From the NCBI RefSeq assembly GCF_003123725.1, contig NZ_QETA01000007.1, forward strand, positions 62,001 through 126,000: a stretch of 64,000 bases of DNA, read 5' to 3'. A program made the position numbers and the translations under genes. The DNA is from Corticimicrobacter populi. Its GTDB lineage: Bacteria; Pseudomonadota; Gammaproteobacteria; Burkholderiales; Burkholderiaceae_B. Position 1 is the first letter of the stretch. The number at the start of each line of letters is the position of its first letter. The notes beneath the pieces are model-generated. The model did not search any database and was not told where the DNA came from. It saw nothing but the letters and a program-made list of their open reading frames with translations. This document shows positions 33,718 through 42,841 of this stretch, one piece after another.

Positions 33718-34393
33718 GGCCAGCCCCCCTGTTCAGGGCAAAGCGTGCCTGGATGCGCATGCCGATCAGCATGATGAGGAAGGACCCGCACAGGTACAGC
33801 ACGGTCGCTGCGCCAAAGGTTTCGAAGGTGCGATAGGTTTCATTTTCGATCTCGCGAGCCTGGTAGGTCAGCTCGACCACACCGATGGCCATGGCCACGC
33901 TGGTGTTCTTGAACAGCAGCAGCGCGCGACTGATCAGCGGACCGGTCGAAATGCGCAATGCCTGCGGCACGATGACGTAGCGCATCGTCTGCAGATAGCT
34001 CGAGCCCAGTGCGCGGGCCGCCTCGAACTGCGTGCCCGGAATGGCACGCAGGCCGCTGCGGATGTCTTCCGCGATATAGGCCGAAGAACCGAGCGCCAGC
34101 GCGATTGCCGCCAGCGACAGCTCGGCATTGTGGGCATAGAGCCAACTGCGGAATCCTTCCGGCAACAGCTCCGGCATGCCGAAATACCAGAACAGCACCT
34201 GCACCATCAACGGCACATTGCGGTGATATTCGACGAAGGCATCGACAATCCAGCGGCAGATCCGCAGGTTGAGCGTGCGCACGACGACCAGGACCATGGC
34301 AAGCGAGAACGCCATGACCCAGGCCACCGAGAACAGCGTCAGCGTGGTGGCCATGCCATTGAGCAATTGCCACAGGTAGACGGATTCAAGCAT
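33710..34393 (-). CDS. Polar amino-acid ABC transporter permease (GltJ/HisM type)
   Basis: 227 aa, five membrane segments, with FVEYHRNVPLMVQVLFWYFG near residue 60 and the EAA-like AARALGSSYLQTMRYVIVPQALRI. Pairs with the next permease, 21 bases downstream of the binding-protein gene. Confidence 0.93.
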   Translation of the reverse strand: MLESVYLWQLLNGMATTLTLFSVAWVMAFSLAMVLVVVRTLNLRICRWIVDAFVEYHRNVPLMVQVLFWYFGMPELLPEGFRSWLYAHNAELSLAAIALALGSSAYIAEDIRSGLRAIPGTQFEAARALGSSYLQTMRYVIVPQALRISTGPLISRALLLFKNTSVAMAIGVVELTYQAREIENETYRTFETFGAATVLYLCGSFLIMLIGMRIQARFALNRGAGHA

Positions 34394-34414
34394 TTGGCAT
34401 CCCGGACGAAACGA

Positions 34415-35236
34415 TCACTCGGCGATCGGTGCGATCTTGAAGCTGCGTTCCAGCTTGTAGGGTGTTTCGGCACCGAACCACTTTTCGAACAGTGCCGCCG
34501 CCGTACCATCCTGCTCGGCCTCGTCGAGGATCTCGTTGACGCGGGCCACGAAGGCCGGCTCATCCTTGCGCATGCCCAGCCCCCAGTACTCCATGAAAAC
34601 CGGCTCACGCACGATGGCAACCGGTGCCGTCGGCGGCGACTGCAGCAGCAAGCGCACCAGCACCAGTTCGGAAGCCACCTGGGCATCGATCTTCTTCTGC
34701 TGCAGGGCCAGGTAGGTCGCCGAACTGTCGGCGTAGCCGATCACGGAAGACTTGTCGAGAATTCGCTTGACCTCGCGTTCGGAGCTTGATCCCTTGGTCG
34801 CCCCCACGCGGCGGCCGTTGACCTGCTCGACGGTCTCCAGGCCCGAGTCCTCGCGCACCAGCAGTTTTTGCGGGCTGACGTAGTAGGCGTGACTGAAGGC
34901 GATCTGCTCGGCCCGCGCCGGCGAGTGGCCCAGGTTGGCGGCCAGGATATCGACGCGACTTTCGTTGAGCTCGGGCACGCGGGCCGCCACCGACAGCAAC
35001 TTGTATTCAACACCCACGCCCAGCTTGTCGGCCACCAGCTTGCAGACATCCACGTCGTAGCCAACCAGGGTACGGGTTGCAGCATCCTGGAAGCTGAACG
35101 GCTGCGACGTCCCCAGGGTGCCGCAGACCAGCGTGCCGCGCGCAGCGATATCGGCCAGTTGGTCGGCATGGGCCGGAGCTGACGAGACCAGTGCGGCCAA
35201 CGACAGGCAGACAGATGCGGTGATTTTGGATTTCAT
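34415..35236 (-). CDS. Periplasmic amino-acid-binding protein
   Basis: 273 aa with signal peptide MKSKITASVCLSLAALVSSAPAHA and SBP family 3 features (DIAARGTLVCGTLGTSQPFSFQD, GYDVDVCKLVADKLGVGVEYKL, FSHAYYVSPQKLLVRED; each described as part). GltI/AapJ-like binders of glutamate or other polar amino acids are closest in layout. AAGGGG precedes the start. A 7-bp hairpin lies in the 48-base gap before it, a common arrangement for over-expressed binding proteins. Confidence 0.92.
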   Translation of the reverse strand: MKSKITASVCLSLAALVSSAPAHADQLADIAARGTLVCGTLGTSQPFSFQDAATRTLVGYDVDVCKLVADKLGVGVEYKLLSVAARVPELNESRVDILAANLGHSPARAEQIAFSHAYYVSPQKLLVREDSGLETVEQVNGRRVGATKGSSSEREVKRILDKSSVIGYADSSATYLALQQKKIDAQVASELVLVRLLLQSPPTAPVAIVREPVFMEYWGLGMRKDEPAFVARVNEILDEAEQDGTAAALFEKWFGAETPYKLERSFKIAPIAE

Positions 35237-35256
35237 GGTTTTTTTCCCCTTGGATG

Positions 35257-35276
35257 ACGCGCACGTTCAGGTGCGC
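35257..35276 (-). repeat. Intergenic hairpin upstream of the binding-protein gene
   Basis: CGCGCAC (35257-35263) and GTGCGCG (35270-35276) form a perfect 7-bp stem with a 6-base loop in the only sizeable gap of the operon. It may stabilise or terminate part of the transcript. Confidence 0.5.
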
Positions 35277-35284
35277 GGATAAAT

Positions 35285-36487
35285 TCAGGCCAGCTTTTCG
35301 CAGGCCGCCCGGATGCCCAGACAACCGGCGCGGATATCGTCCAACGAAGCCGCAAAGGACAGGCGGAACGTGCCCGGTGCGCCATATGCGGTGCCACTGA
35401 TCACCGCCACACCGGCATCCCGCAGGAAGAACAGGCACAGATCCTCGTCGTTGCGGATGACTGCGCCGTCCGGCGTGCGCTTGCCGATCAGGGCAGCGCA
35501 ATCCGGGAAGGCGTAGAACGCACCTTCCGGGCGGATCAGGGTCAGTCCGGGCACCGAGGCCAGCAAGTCGCAGGCGACCTCGCAACGTTCGCGGAAAATG
35601 GCTGCGAACTCGTCCACGCAGCCCTGGGGACCGGTCAGCGCCTCCAGTGCAGCCGCCTGGCTGATCGAGGATGCTCCGGACGTGCTCTGCGACTGCAGGA
35701 TCGCCATTGCCCCGACCAGCCCGGCCGGGCCGGCACCGTAGCCGATGCGCCAGCCCGTCATGGCATAGGCTTTGGACACTCCGTTGACCAGCAAGGTTCG
35801 ATCCGCCAGCTCGGGTGCCACGGCCAGGATATAACTGGGTGCCCTGTCGATGAAACTCAGGCGCGCATACATATCGTCGGTCATCACCCAGGCGTGCGGA
35901 TGACGTACCAATACATCGGCCAACGCCCGCAATTCCTCCGCCGAGTAAACGGCCCCCGTCGGGTTGCTGGGCGCGTTGAAGATCAGCCATTTGGTCCGGG
36001 GCGTGATGGCCGCCTCAAGCACTTCCGGGGTGAGTTTATACCCTGAAGCCAGATCGGTCTGTGCAATCACCGGCTCGCCACCGTTGACGAGTACCATGTC
36101 GGGGTACGACACCCAATAGGGAGACGGCACGATCACCTCGTCGCCCTCATTGAGGGTGGCCGCCAGGGCATTGAACAGGACCTGCTTGCCACCGGTGCTG
36201 ACGATGATCTGCCCGATCGGATAATCGATACCGTTTTCCAGCTGCAACCGGGCGGCAATCGCCTTGCGCAGCGCGGCCACGCCCTGCGCGGGCGGATACT
36301 TGGTCTGCCCGTTGTCGATGGCGCGCTTGGCCGCTTCGCAGATATGCGTCGGCGTCGAGAAATCGGGTTCGCCGATGGTCAGGTCGATAATGCTGCGGCC
36401 CTGCTCGCGCAGTTCCGCAATGATGCCGCGTGCCGCCACGCTGGGCGACAGCTTGATACGTTTGATCCGGTCCGCAATGATGGACAT
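35285..36487 (-). CDS. Class I PLP-dependent aminotransferase (aspartate/aromatic type)
   Basis: 400 aa starting MSIIADRIKRIKLSPSVAA. Fold-type I aminotransferase features are NAPSNPTGAVYS, DDMYARLSF, NGVSKAYAMTGWRIGY (PLP Lys near residue 235) and the C-terminal substrate Arg in FRLSFA. It would transaminate the imported amino acid to a 2-oxo acid. It begins one base after the RraA-family gene stop and precedes the ABC genes, so it is part of the same unit. A longer in-frame reading overlaps the RraA gene and is rejected. Confidence 0.92.
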   Translation of the reverse strand: MSIIADRIKRIKLSPSVAARGIIAELREQGRSIIDLTIGEPDFSTPTHICEAAKRAIDNGQTKYPPAQGVAALRKAIAARLQLENGIDYPIGQIIVSTGGKQVLFNALAATLNEGDEVIVPSPYWVSYPDMVLVNGGEPVIAQTDLASGYKLTPEVLEAAITPRTKWLIFNAPSNPTGAVYSAEELRALADVLVRHPHAWVMTDDMYARLSFIDRAPSYILAVAPELADRTLLVNGVSKAYAMTGWRIGYGAGPAGLVGAMAILQSQSTSGASSISQAAALEALTGPQGCVDEFAAIFRERCEVACDLLASVPGLTLIRPEGAFYAFPDCAALIGKRTPDGAVIRNDEDLCLFFLRDAGVAVISGTAYGAPGTFRLSFAASLDDIRAGCLGIRAACEKLA

Positions 36488-36488
36488 G

Positions 36489-37163
36489 TCAGGCTCCTGT
36501 TTTTTCTGCAATCGTCTTGTCCAGCCAGGGCTTGGGATAGTTCCCGGCTGCAATCTTGCGCTTGGATTCGGCCTCGGCGGCCTCCTTGGCCTGCGCCTGG
36601 GCCAGCACCGCCCGAGCCTGAGCGTAGGGAATCGCCACCACGCCATCGGCATCGCCGACGATGATGTCGCCGGGCTGGACCACCATGCCGCCGATGCTGA
36701 CGGGCACGTTGACCTCACCCGGACCGTCCTTGTACGGCCCGAGATGCGACACGCCACGTGCGAAGCAGCCAAAATCATGCTCGGCGAACACGTCAGAATC
36801 ACGCACCGCGCCATCAATGACGAAGCCGCGCACCCCGCGGCGGCGGGCATCGAGCATCATCAGCTCACCGACCAGCGCGTTGCTGAGTTCCCCCTTGCCA
36901 TCAACGACGATGATCTGGCCTTCCACTGCCATCGAGATCGCCTTGTGGATCATCAGGTTGTCGCCCGGCCGGACCTTGACGGTCACGGCAAAACCGACGA
37001 TGGGCTTGCCGGCCACATGGTAGGGCCGCAGCCCGACCGCGCCGTACAGGCGCTGCATGCAATCACTGATCTGTGCCACGCCGATCTGCTCGAAGGCATC
37101 GAGCAGGCTGGCATCCTGTTCAGCCGCAGGGCTGGGGAAAATTCGGAATCCGATCTTATCCAT
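36489..37163 (-). CDS. RraA-family pyruvate aldolase/decarboxylase (HMG aldolase-like)
   Basis: 224 aa. RraA/MenG-like fold with the metal and substrate site of class II pyruvate aldolases: GKGELSNALVGELMMLDARRRG followed by VIDGAVRDSD, in which a Glu is exactly 20 residues before the Arg-Asp pair (E-X20-R-D). This spacing is found in 4-hydroxy-4-methyl-2-oxoglutarate (HMG)/oxaloacetate-active members. The protein is longer at the C-terminus (KRKIAAGNYPKPWLDKTI) than RraA itself. Start 37163 (MDKIGFRIF) is preferred; 37178 is possible. First gene of the leftward operon, next to an aminotransferase. Confidence 0.85.
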   Translation of the reverse strand: MDKIGFRIFPSPAAEQDASLLDAFEQIGVAQISDCMQRLYGAVGLRPYHVAGKPIVGFAVTVKVRPGDNLMIHKAISMAVEGQIIVVDGKGELSNALVGELMMLDARRRGVRGFVIDGAVRDSDVFAEHDFGCFARGVSHLGPYKDGPGEVNVPVSIGGMVVQPGDIIVGDADGVVAIPYAQARAVLAQAQAKEAAEAESKRKIAAGNYPKPWLDKTIAEKTGA

Positions 37164-37252
37164 GAGTCTCTGAAACATCGCTTGGGTATGGGGTCAGGGC
37201 TATTACACGGCAGCACACCGCCTTCCTCAAAACGATATAAATTCCACTCGGA

Positions 37253-37294
37253 TCAGGAGTTTTTTTCCTGTTAGTGTTTACCCTATCAGGAAAA
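37253..37294. promoter_or_regulatory. Repeated AGGA/TCCT motifs in the rraA-ggt divergent region
   Basis: TTTTCCTG (37263-37270) and its exact complement CAGGAAAA (37287-37294) form an inverted repeat with a 16-base centre, and a further CAGGAG lies at about 37253. The arrangement between divergent promoters fits a LysR-type or other dimeric regulator. The LysR protein of the downstream operon is the obvious candidate. Confidence 0.45.
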
Positions 37295-37371
37295 TAGCGC
37301 TCGAATTATTGGCTGTGTCCAGCTAGAGTGGCACCTGGGCCGTATCCCGCCCGTTTCAAGGAGACAAACCA

Positions 37372-39171
<1,800 letters not shown>

Positions 39172-39338
39172 AGAGTGAGGAGGCCGGGGGAATAAAATCC
39201 CTCGGTCGGTACGGGCCAGGATTTGAGATAATCAAGACTCACTTCCCTGGTCGGCCTGCCCGACACTTTCCATGGTGTCGACATCACAGGCATGCCAGGA
39301 AACCTGTTTATTGCGCCCGTACTCAAATTCCATCCATC
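39172..39338. other. Gap with a hairpin and a short overlapping reading-frame remnant
   Basis: A stem of 8 bp with one G-U pair (about 39191-39212) follows ggt and may terminate it. A frame of about 35 codons (from TCA at about 39229) ends with TGA overlapping the next ATG. It reads VGLPDTFHGVDITGMPG then NLFIAPVLKFHPS and could be the end of a lost gene. No start codon of its own precedes it apart from an internal ATG. Confidence 0.35.
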
Positions 39339-39782
39339 ATGAAAGTGCTTTCCGACCTCAACCCAAAACTGGAAGACACCATTGTGTCCGTTGTAGAGGA
39401 AGGCAATATTCTCCAGACAAATAAAGATTACAAGGCAGCACTACAGAAATATCAGGCCGCATGGGACTTGCTGCCTGCCCCCCAACTGGATTGGGAAATT
39501 GCCAGCTGGATCGCCTCATGCTTCTACAGTATCCATTTTGAGTGCGCCGCCTATGCCGAAGCCAAGAAATGGGCAGAAATCTCCCTGAAAACCAGAGGCT
39601 CGGACATCGATACTGCCCCGCTTATTGACCTGGGCATGGTCTGCCACGAACTGGGCCAGGATGAAGAGGCATATGCCTATTTTCATGACGCCTATCGTTA
39701 TGGTAAACAGCGGGCATTTCGGGAGCGTCCGAAAAAATATCTGGACTTTTATCTGGGCAAAAAATCAAGGACATCAACATAG
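39339..39782 (+). CDS. Small TPR-like protein, possible immunity protein
   Basis: 147 aa with TPR-like helix pairs (EEGNILQTNKDYKAALQKYQAAWDLLP; AAYAEAKKWAEISL; DLGMVCHELGQDEEAYAYFHDAYRYG). No signal peptide. There is no recognisable Shine-Dalgarno; instead the ATG overlaps the stop of a truncated upstream frame, which suggests former translational coupling. Small stand-alone TPR proteins of this layout are often immunity partners of polymorphic toxins, but no toxin is present. The GC content is lower than in neighbouring genes. Confidence 0.6.
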   Translation: MKVLSDLNPKLEDTIVSVVEEGNILQTNKDYKAALQKYQAAWDLLPAPQLDWEIASWIASCFYSIHFECAAYAEAKKWAEISLKTRGSDIDTAPLIDLGMVCHELGQDEEAYAYFHDAYRYGKQRAFRERPKKYLDFYLGKKSRTST

Positions 39783-39800
39783 GGTCATACAGCACGAGAC

Positions 39801-40178
39801 TCATGCCTGCTTGCTTGCCGCAGCCTTTTCCTCTCGCTCAAGCCGGGTATCCTGCCACGGCCAATGCCCATTGATTTCAACGCCCAGGGAGATACTCAGG
39901 AAAGTACGCACCAGCACCAGGCCCGCGAGAATCAGCAAATCGTCGAGTGTGGGCGCAATGACCAATGAATTGAGAATATCTGCGGCCACGAGAAACTCCA
40001 GGCCAAGCAGAATGCTGCGTCCGAGCGACGATCGAAAAGGATGATAAGCCTTGGCGTAGCCATCACGCAGCGATTGCCTGAAAAACTGCCAGGTTGCTGC
40101 GGCCGATCCTATCAGGATCGCAAGAGTTCCGCAGATTTCAAGCAGCGAAACGGACAATTCATAAAAAGTCTTGAGCAT
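39801..40178 (-). CDS. DUF1622-family membrane protein
   Basis: 125 aa with three membrane segments (LLEICGTLAILIGSAAATW, ILLGLEFLVAADILNSLVIA, DLLILAGLVLVRTFLSISLG) and the family pattern GRSILLGLEFLVAADI followed by RTFLS. Function unknown. No clear ribosome site. Convergent with the TPR gene. Confidence 0.72.
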   Translation of the reverse strand: MLKTFYELSVSLLEICGTLAILIGSAAATWQFFRQSLRDGYAKAYHPFRSSLGRSILLGLEFLVAADILNSLVIAPTLDDLLILAGLVLVRTFLSISLGVEINGHWPWQDTRLEREEKAAASKQA

Positions 40179-40310
40179 GAGAGGCGTGCCGGGCGAATCG
40201 AATAGCAGGAGTGTGAACCTGTAGAACCGGTGTGTCTACAGGGGCCGCAGTAGGTGCGCTCAGAATGCCCGCAATGCAGCACATTACCCGGCAGCCTGGC
40301 CTACAGCATC

Positions 40311-40586
40311 TCAAGCACTCAAAAACCTGCCGATGGCAGCCTGCTGATCTGCCCGCATTTCAAGCGCCCGGCGCCCATCGTCTGTCAGGGCAGCGATCAT
40401 CAGAGCCGGGTGTGGAGAGGGTGTCAGCGTTCTCTGTGGAATGGCCTCGATCAGTCCGAGTGATTGCAGCTTGTCAAAAACGGCCTGTTTCTTGTGCCAT
40501 GGCGTTTGGCGTAATCGAACGAGTTCCAACACTTGCCAAATACTGGCGTGAAGCTGCACGGTTGTGGTGCTTTGAAGCTGCGTCAT
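40311..40586 (-). CDS. Small putative winged-helix protein
   Basis: 91 aa from ATG 40586, chosen because GAGGA lies nine bases upstream. The middle (KKQAVFDKLQSLGLIEAIPQ...ALMIAALTDDGRRALEMRA) looks like the recognition helix and wing of a small MarR/PadR-like domain, but no family could be named. Surrounded by AT-rich non-coding DNA. Confidence 0.45.
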   Translation of the reverse strand: MTQLQSTTTVQLHASIWQVLELVRLRQTPWHKKQAVFDKLQSLGLIEAIPQRTLTPSPHPALMIAALTDDGRRALEMRADQQAAIGRFLSA

Positions 40587-40858
40587 ACCAAGGTCCTCAT
40601 AAAGACCACACAAGATCACTTTTTTGAATTATTGCGATCCAGAAATGCTTTCAAGCTTTTTACTGTACACCACGCCCGTGTAAATAACATTTCAATCCAA
40701 ATGCATATGCTCATTCTGCATGCAGAGGCTGATCCGTTGATGTTTATATCTCCTCAATACAACAAACATGCACGAGCAGGCTGACTGAACGGATGCCCTC
40801 TTGGTGACACCACTCAGTCAGCCTGCCCTTTCAGACAGAATGATTTGCCCTGCCCGAC
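40587..40858. other. AT-rich gap with a strong terminator-like inverted repeat
   Basis: No convincing gene. The part up to 40770 is much more AT-rich than the genome average. GCAGGCTGACTGA (40776-40788) and its perfect complement (40814-40826) form a 13-bp inverted repeat with a 25-base centre just downstream of the monooxygenase stop, well placed to end its transcript. Confidence 0.5.
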
Positions 40859-42676
40859 TCACCGCAGGTGATGCACTTCCTGTGTCCCATACACCTGCAC
40901 CGGCAGCCCTGCCTCACGCGCCTTGAGCTGCAGTGCCAGATACTGGGAATAATGCCGTGACTGGTGCAGGTTCCCACCATGGAACCACAGGGCCGGCTGC
41001 TGGGTCGGTTTCCACATATTGCGCTGCTCTCCTTCCCACGGCCCCGGGTCCTTGGTGGTGTCTGATCCCAGGCCCCAGCACTTGCCAACCCGGTCGGCCA
41101 TTTCCTGTCCGGCCAGGTCGGCTACCCAGCCGTTCATCGAACCATAGCCAGTGGCGTAGACCACCAGATCGGCCGGCAGCGCCGTACCATCGGCCAGAAC
41201 CACGGCATCCTCGGTCAGATGGCTGATATCCGTGCGCGACCTGAGCTTGATGCTGCCATCGATGATCAACTGGCACGCGCCAACATCAATGTAGTAGCCG
41301 GAGGCCCGGCGCAGGTATTTCATGAACAGGCCGGAGCCGTCATCGCCCCAATCCAGCATGAAACCAGCCGCCTCAAGTTGGCGATAGAAGTCCGCATCAC
41401 GCTCGCGGATCTTGTCGTAGACCGGGATCTGGAAGTCGGCCATGATGCGATACGGCAGCGAGGCAAACAGCAGGTCGGCCTTGCGCGTCGTGACACCGGC
41501 CGCCAGCGCCCGTTCGGAATACAGGTCGCCCAGGCCGATCTCCATCAGCGAATCTGAACGCACGATGTGGGTAGACGAGCGCTGCACCATGGTGACGTCC
41601 GCGCCCGCCTCCCAAAGGGCCGCGCAGATATCATGGGCCGAGTTATTGGCCCCGATCACCACTACTTTCTTGCCGGCATAGGCTTCGGGGCCGGGGTGCT
41701 GCGAAGAGTGCTGCTGCTCGCCCTTGAAGACATCCTGTCCGGCGATTTTCGGAATGTTCGGCTTGCCCGACATGCCGGTGGCAAAGACCAGTTGCTGTGG
41801 CCGCAGGATCTGCGTCTGGCCATCGCGCTCGATCTCGACTTCCCAGGCCTGACTGGATGCGTCGTACTGCACCCGCTTGCATACGGTGCTGCTCCAGTAG
41901 TTCAGCTCCATGACCTTGACGTACATTTCCAGCCAGTCGCCGATCTTGTCCTTGGGTGCGAAGACCGGCCAGTTCTCGGGAAAGGGAATGTACGGCAAAT
42001 GGTCATACCAGACCGGATCGTGCAGGCACAGCGACTTGTAGCGCCGACGCCAGCTGTCGCCGGGCCGGGCGTGTTGGTCGATAATGAGGGAGGGCACGTC
42101 GAGTTGCCGCAGGCGTGCGCCCAGTGCGATACCCCCCTGGCCACCGCCGATGATCAGTACGTAGGGCTGGCGGGTCGTCCCGAGTTCGGCCTGTTCCTGC
42201 TGACGTCGCTCCTGCCAGGTCTGGCGGCCACGCCGGATACCATGTTCGGCCCCCATGGGACGGCGTACACCCAGAGGCTCCTCGTGCCCCTTCAGCTCGG
42301 ACATGGTCGTGAGGAATGTCCAGATCCGGCCATGCTTGAGGCGGATATGTCCATAGCCACGCGCCAGCGCCGTCTCGATGCGCAACCAGCCTTCGACCAG
42401 ACCCTGCCCGTCGTCGCTGACAGGCTCTGTATCATCCCGTTCGAACGCAACCGGCGCAACGCCCTCCAGTTGCTGTGCCAGCATGTCACGTATCTGGTCA
42501 CGCCCCTCCAGTGTGCGGATGTTCCAGGTGAACATGACCAGATCGCGCCAGTAACTGTCATCGGCAAACAGGGCTGCGGCTTCCTCTGGCGCATGGCGGG
42601 CCAGCGCCTGAGTCAACTGTTCGAGAACGGTATCGAGCTGGCGTGCAGCCGGCGGCGTTTCCTGCTGTTTTTGCAT
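40859..42676 (-). CDS. FAD-dependent monooxygenase with N-terminal SnoaL-like domain
   Basis: 605 aa. The first about 160 residues look like an NTF2/SnoaL-type domain (ADDSYWRDLVMFTWNIRTLEGRDQI). The FAD Rossmann motif is VLIIGGGQGGIALGARL (near residue 175), the monooxygenase fingerprint is FKGEQQHSSQH, and the NADPH Rossmann motif is KVVVIGANNSAHDI. C-terminal DLVVYATGYGSM closes the FMO/Baeyer-Villiger pattern. It probably oxidises a small organic substrate. GGAG precedes the start. A sigma-54 promoter and an adjacent AcoR-type activator indicate tightly inducible expression. Confidence 0.88.
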   Translation of the reverse strand: MQKQQETPPAARQLDTVLEQLTQALARHAPEEAAALFADDSYWRDLVMFTWNIRTLEGRDQIRDMLAQQLEGVAPVAFERDDTEPVSDDGQGLVEGWLRIETALARGYGHIRLKHGRIWTFLTTMSELKGHEEPLGVRRPMGAEHGIRRGRQTWQERRQQEQAELGTTRQPYVLIIGGGQGGIALGARLRQLDVPSLIIDQHARPGDSWRRRYKSLCLHDPVWYDHLPYIPFPENWPVFAPKDKIGDWLEMYVKVMELNYWSSTVCKRVQYDASSQAWEVEIERDGQTQILRPQQLVFATGMSGKPNIPKIAGQDVFKGEQQHSSQHPGPEAYAGKKVVVIGANNSAHDICAALWEAGADVTMVQRSSTHIVRSDSLMEIGLGDLYSERALAAGVTTRKADLLFASLPYRIMADFQIPVYDKIRERDADFYRQLEAAGFMLDWGDDGSGLFMKYLRRASGYYIDVGACQLIIDGSIKLRSRTDISHLTEDAVVLADGTALPADLVVYATGYGSMNGWVADLAGQEMADRVGKCWGLGSDTTKDPGPWEGEQRNMWKPTQQPALWFHGGNLHQSRHYSQYLALQLKAREAGLPVQVYGTQEVHHLR

Positions 42677-42737
42677 GGTGTGTCTCCGTATCGTTTTTGA
42701 TATGCCGGACTTCGTGCTGTCCGGTCATGGAGAACCA

Positions 42738-42753
42738 AGCAAATTACATGCCA
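42738..42753 (-). promoter_or_regulatory. Near-consensus sigma-54 promoter of the monooxygenase gene
   Basis: On the minus strand TGGCATGTAATTTGCT matches the sigma-54 consensus TGGCACG-N4-TTGCW at every specified base but one, with the GG and GC doublets in register. Transcription would start near 42727, about 50 bases before the monooxygenase ATG. Confidence 0.85.
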
Positions 42754-42817
42754 GCCGCAAATCGGCCATGCTACTGGGGCCCGGCCGGCCAACACGGAAT
42801 GAACCTGTGCCAGCAGT

Positions 42818-42841
42818 GACACAGGTGTCGCATCAGGTGTC
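42818..42841 (-). promoter_or_regulatory. Upstream activator sequences for the sigma-54 activator
   Basis: A dyad GACAC-AG-GTGTC-type (GACACAGGTGTC, 42818-42829) is followed by a further half-site AGGTGTCG starting at 42835. The centre is roughly 95 bases upstream of the predicted start, the usual place for an enhancer-binding protein. It overlaps the 3' end of the activator gene. Confidence 0.6.

Noticed and set aside
40232-40627. 131-codon + strand frame
   Set aside because: Overlaps the small winged-helix gene, which has a better ribosome site; product lacks any domain feature.
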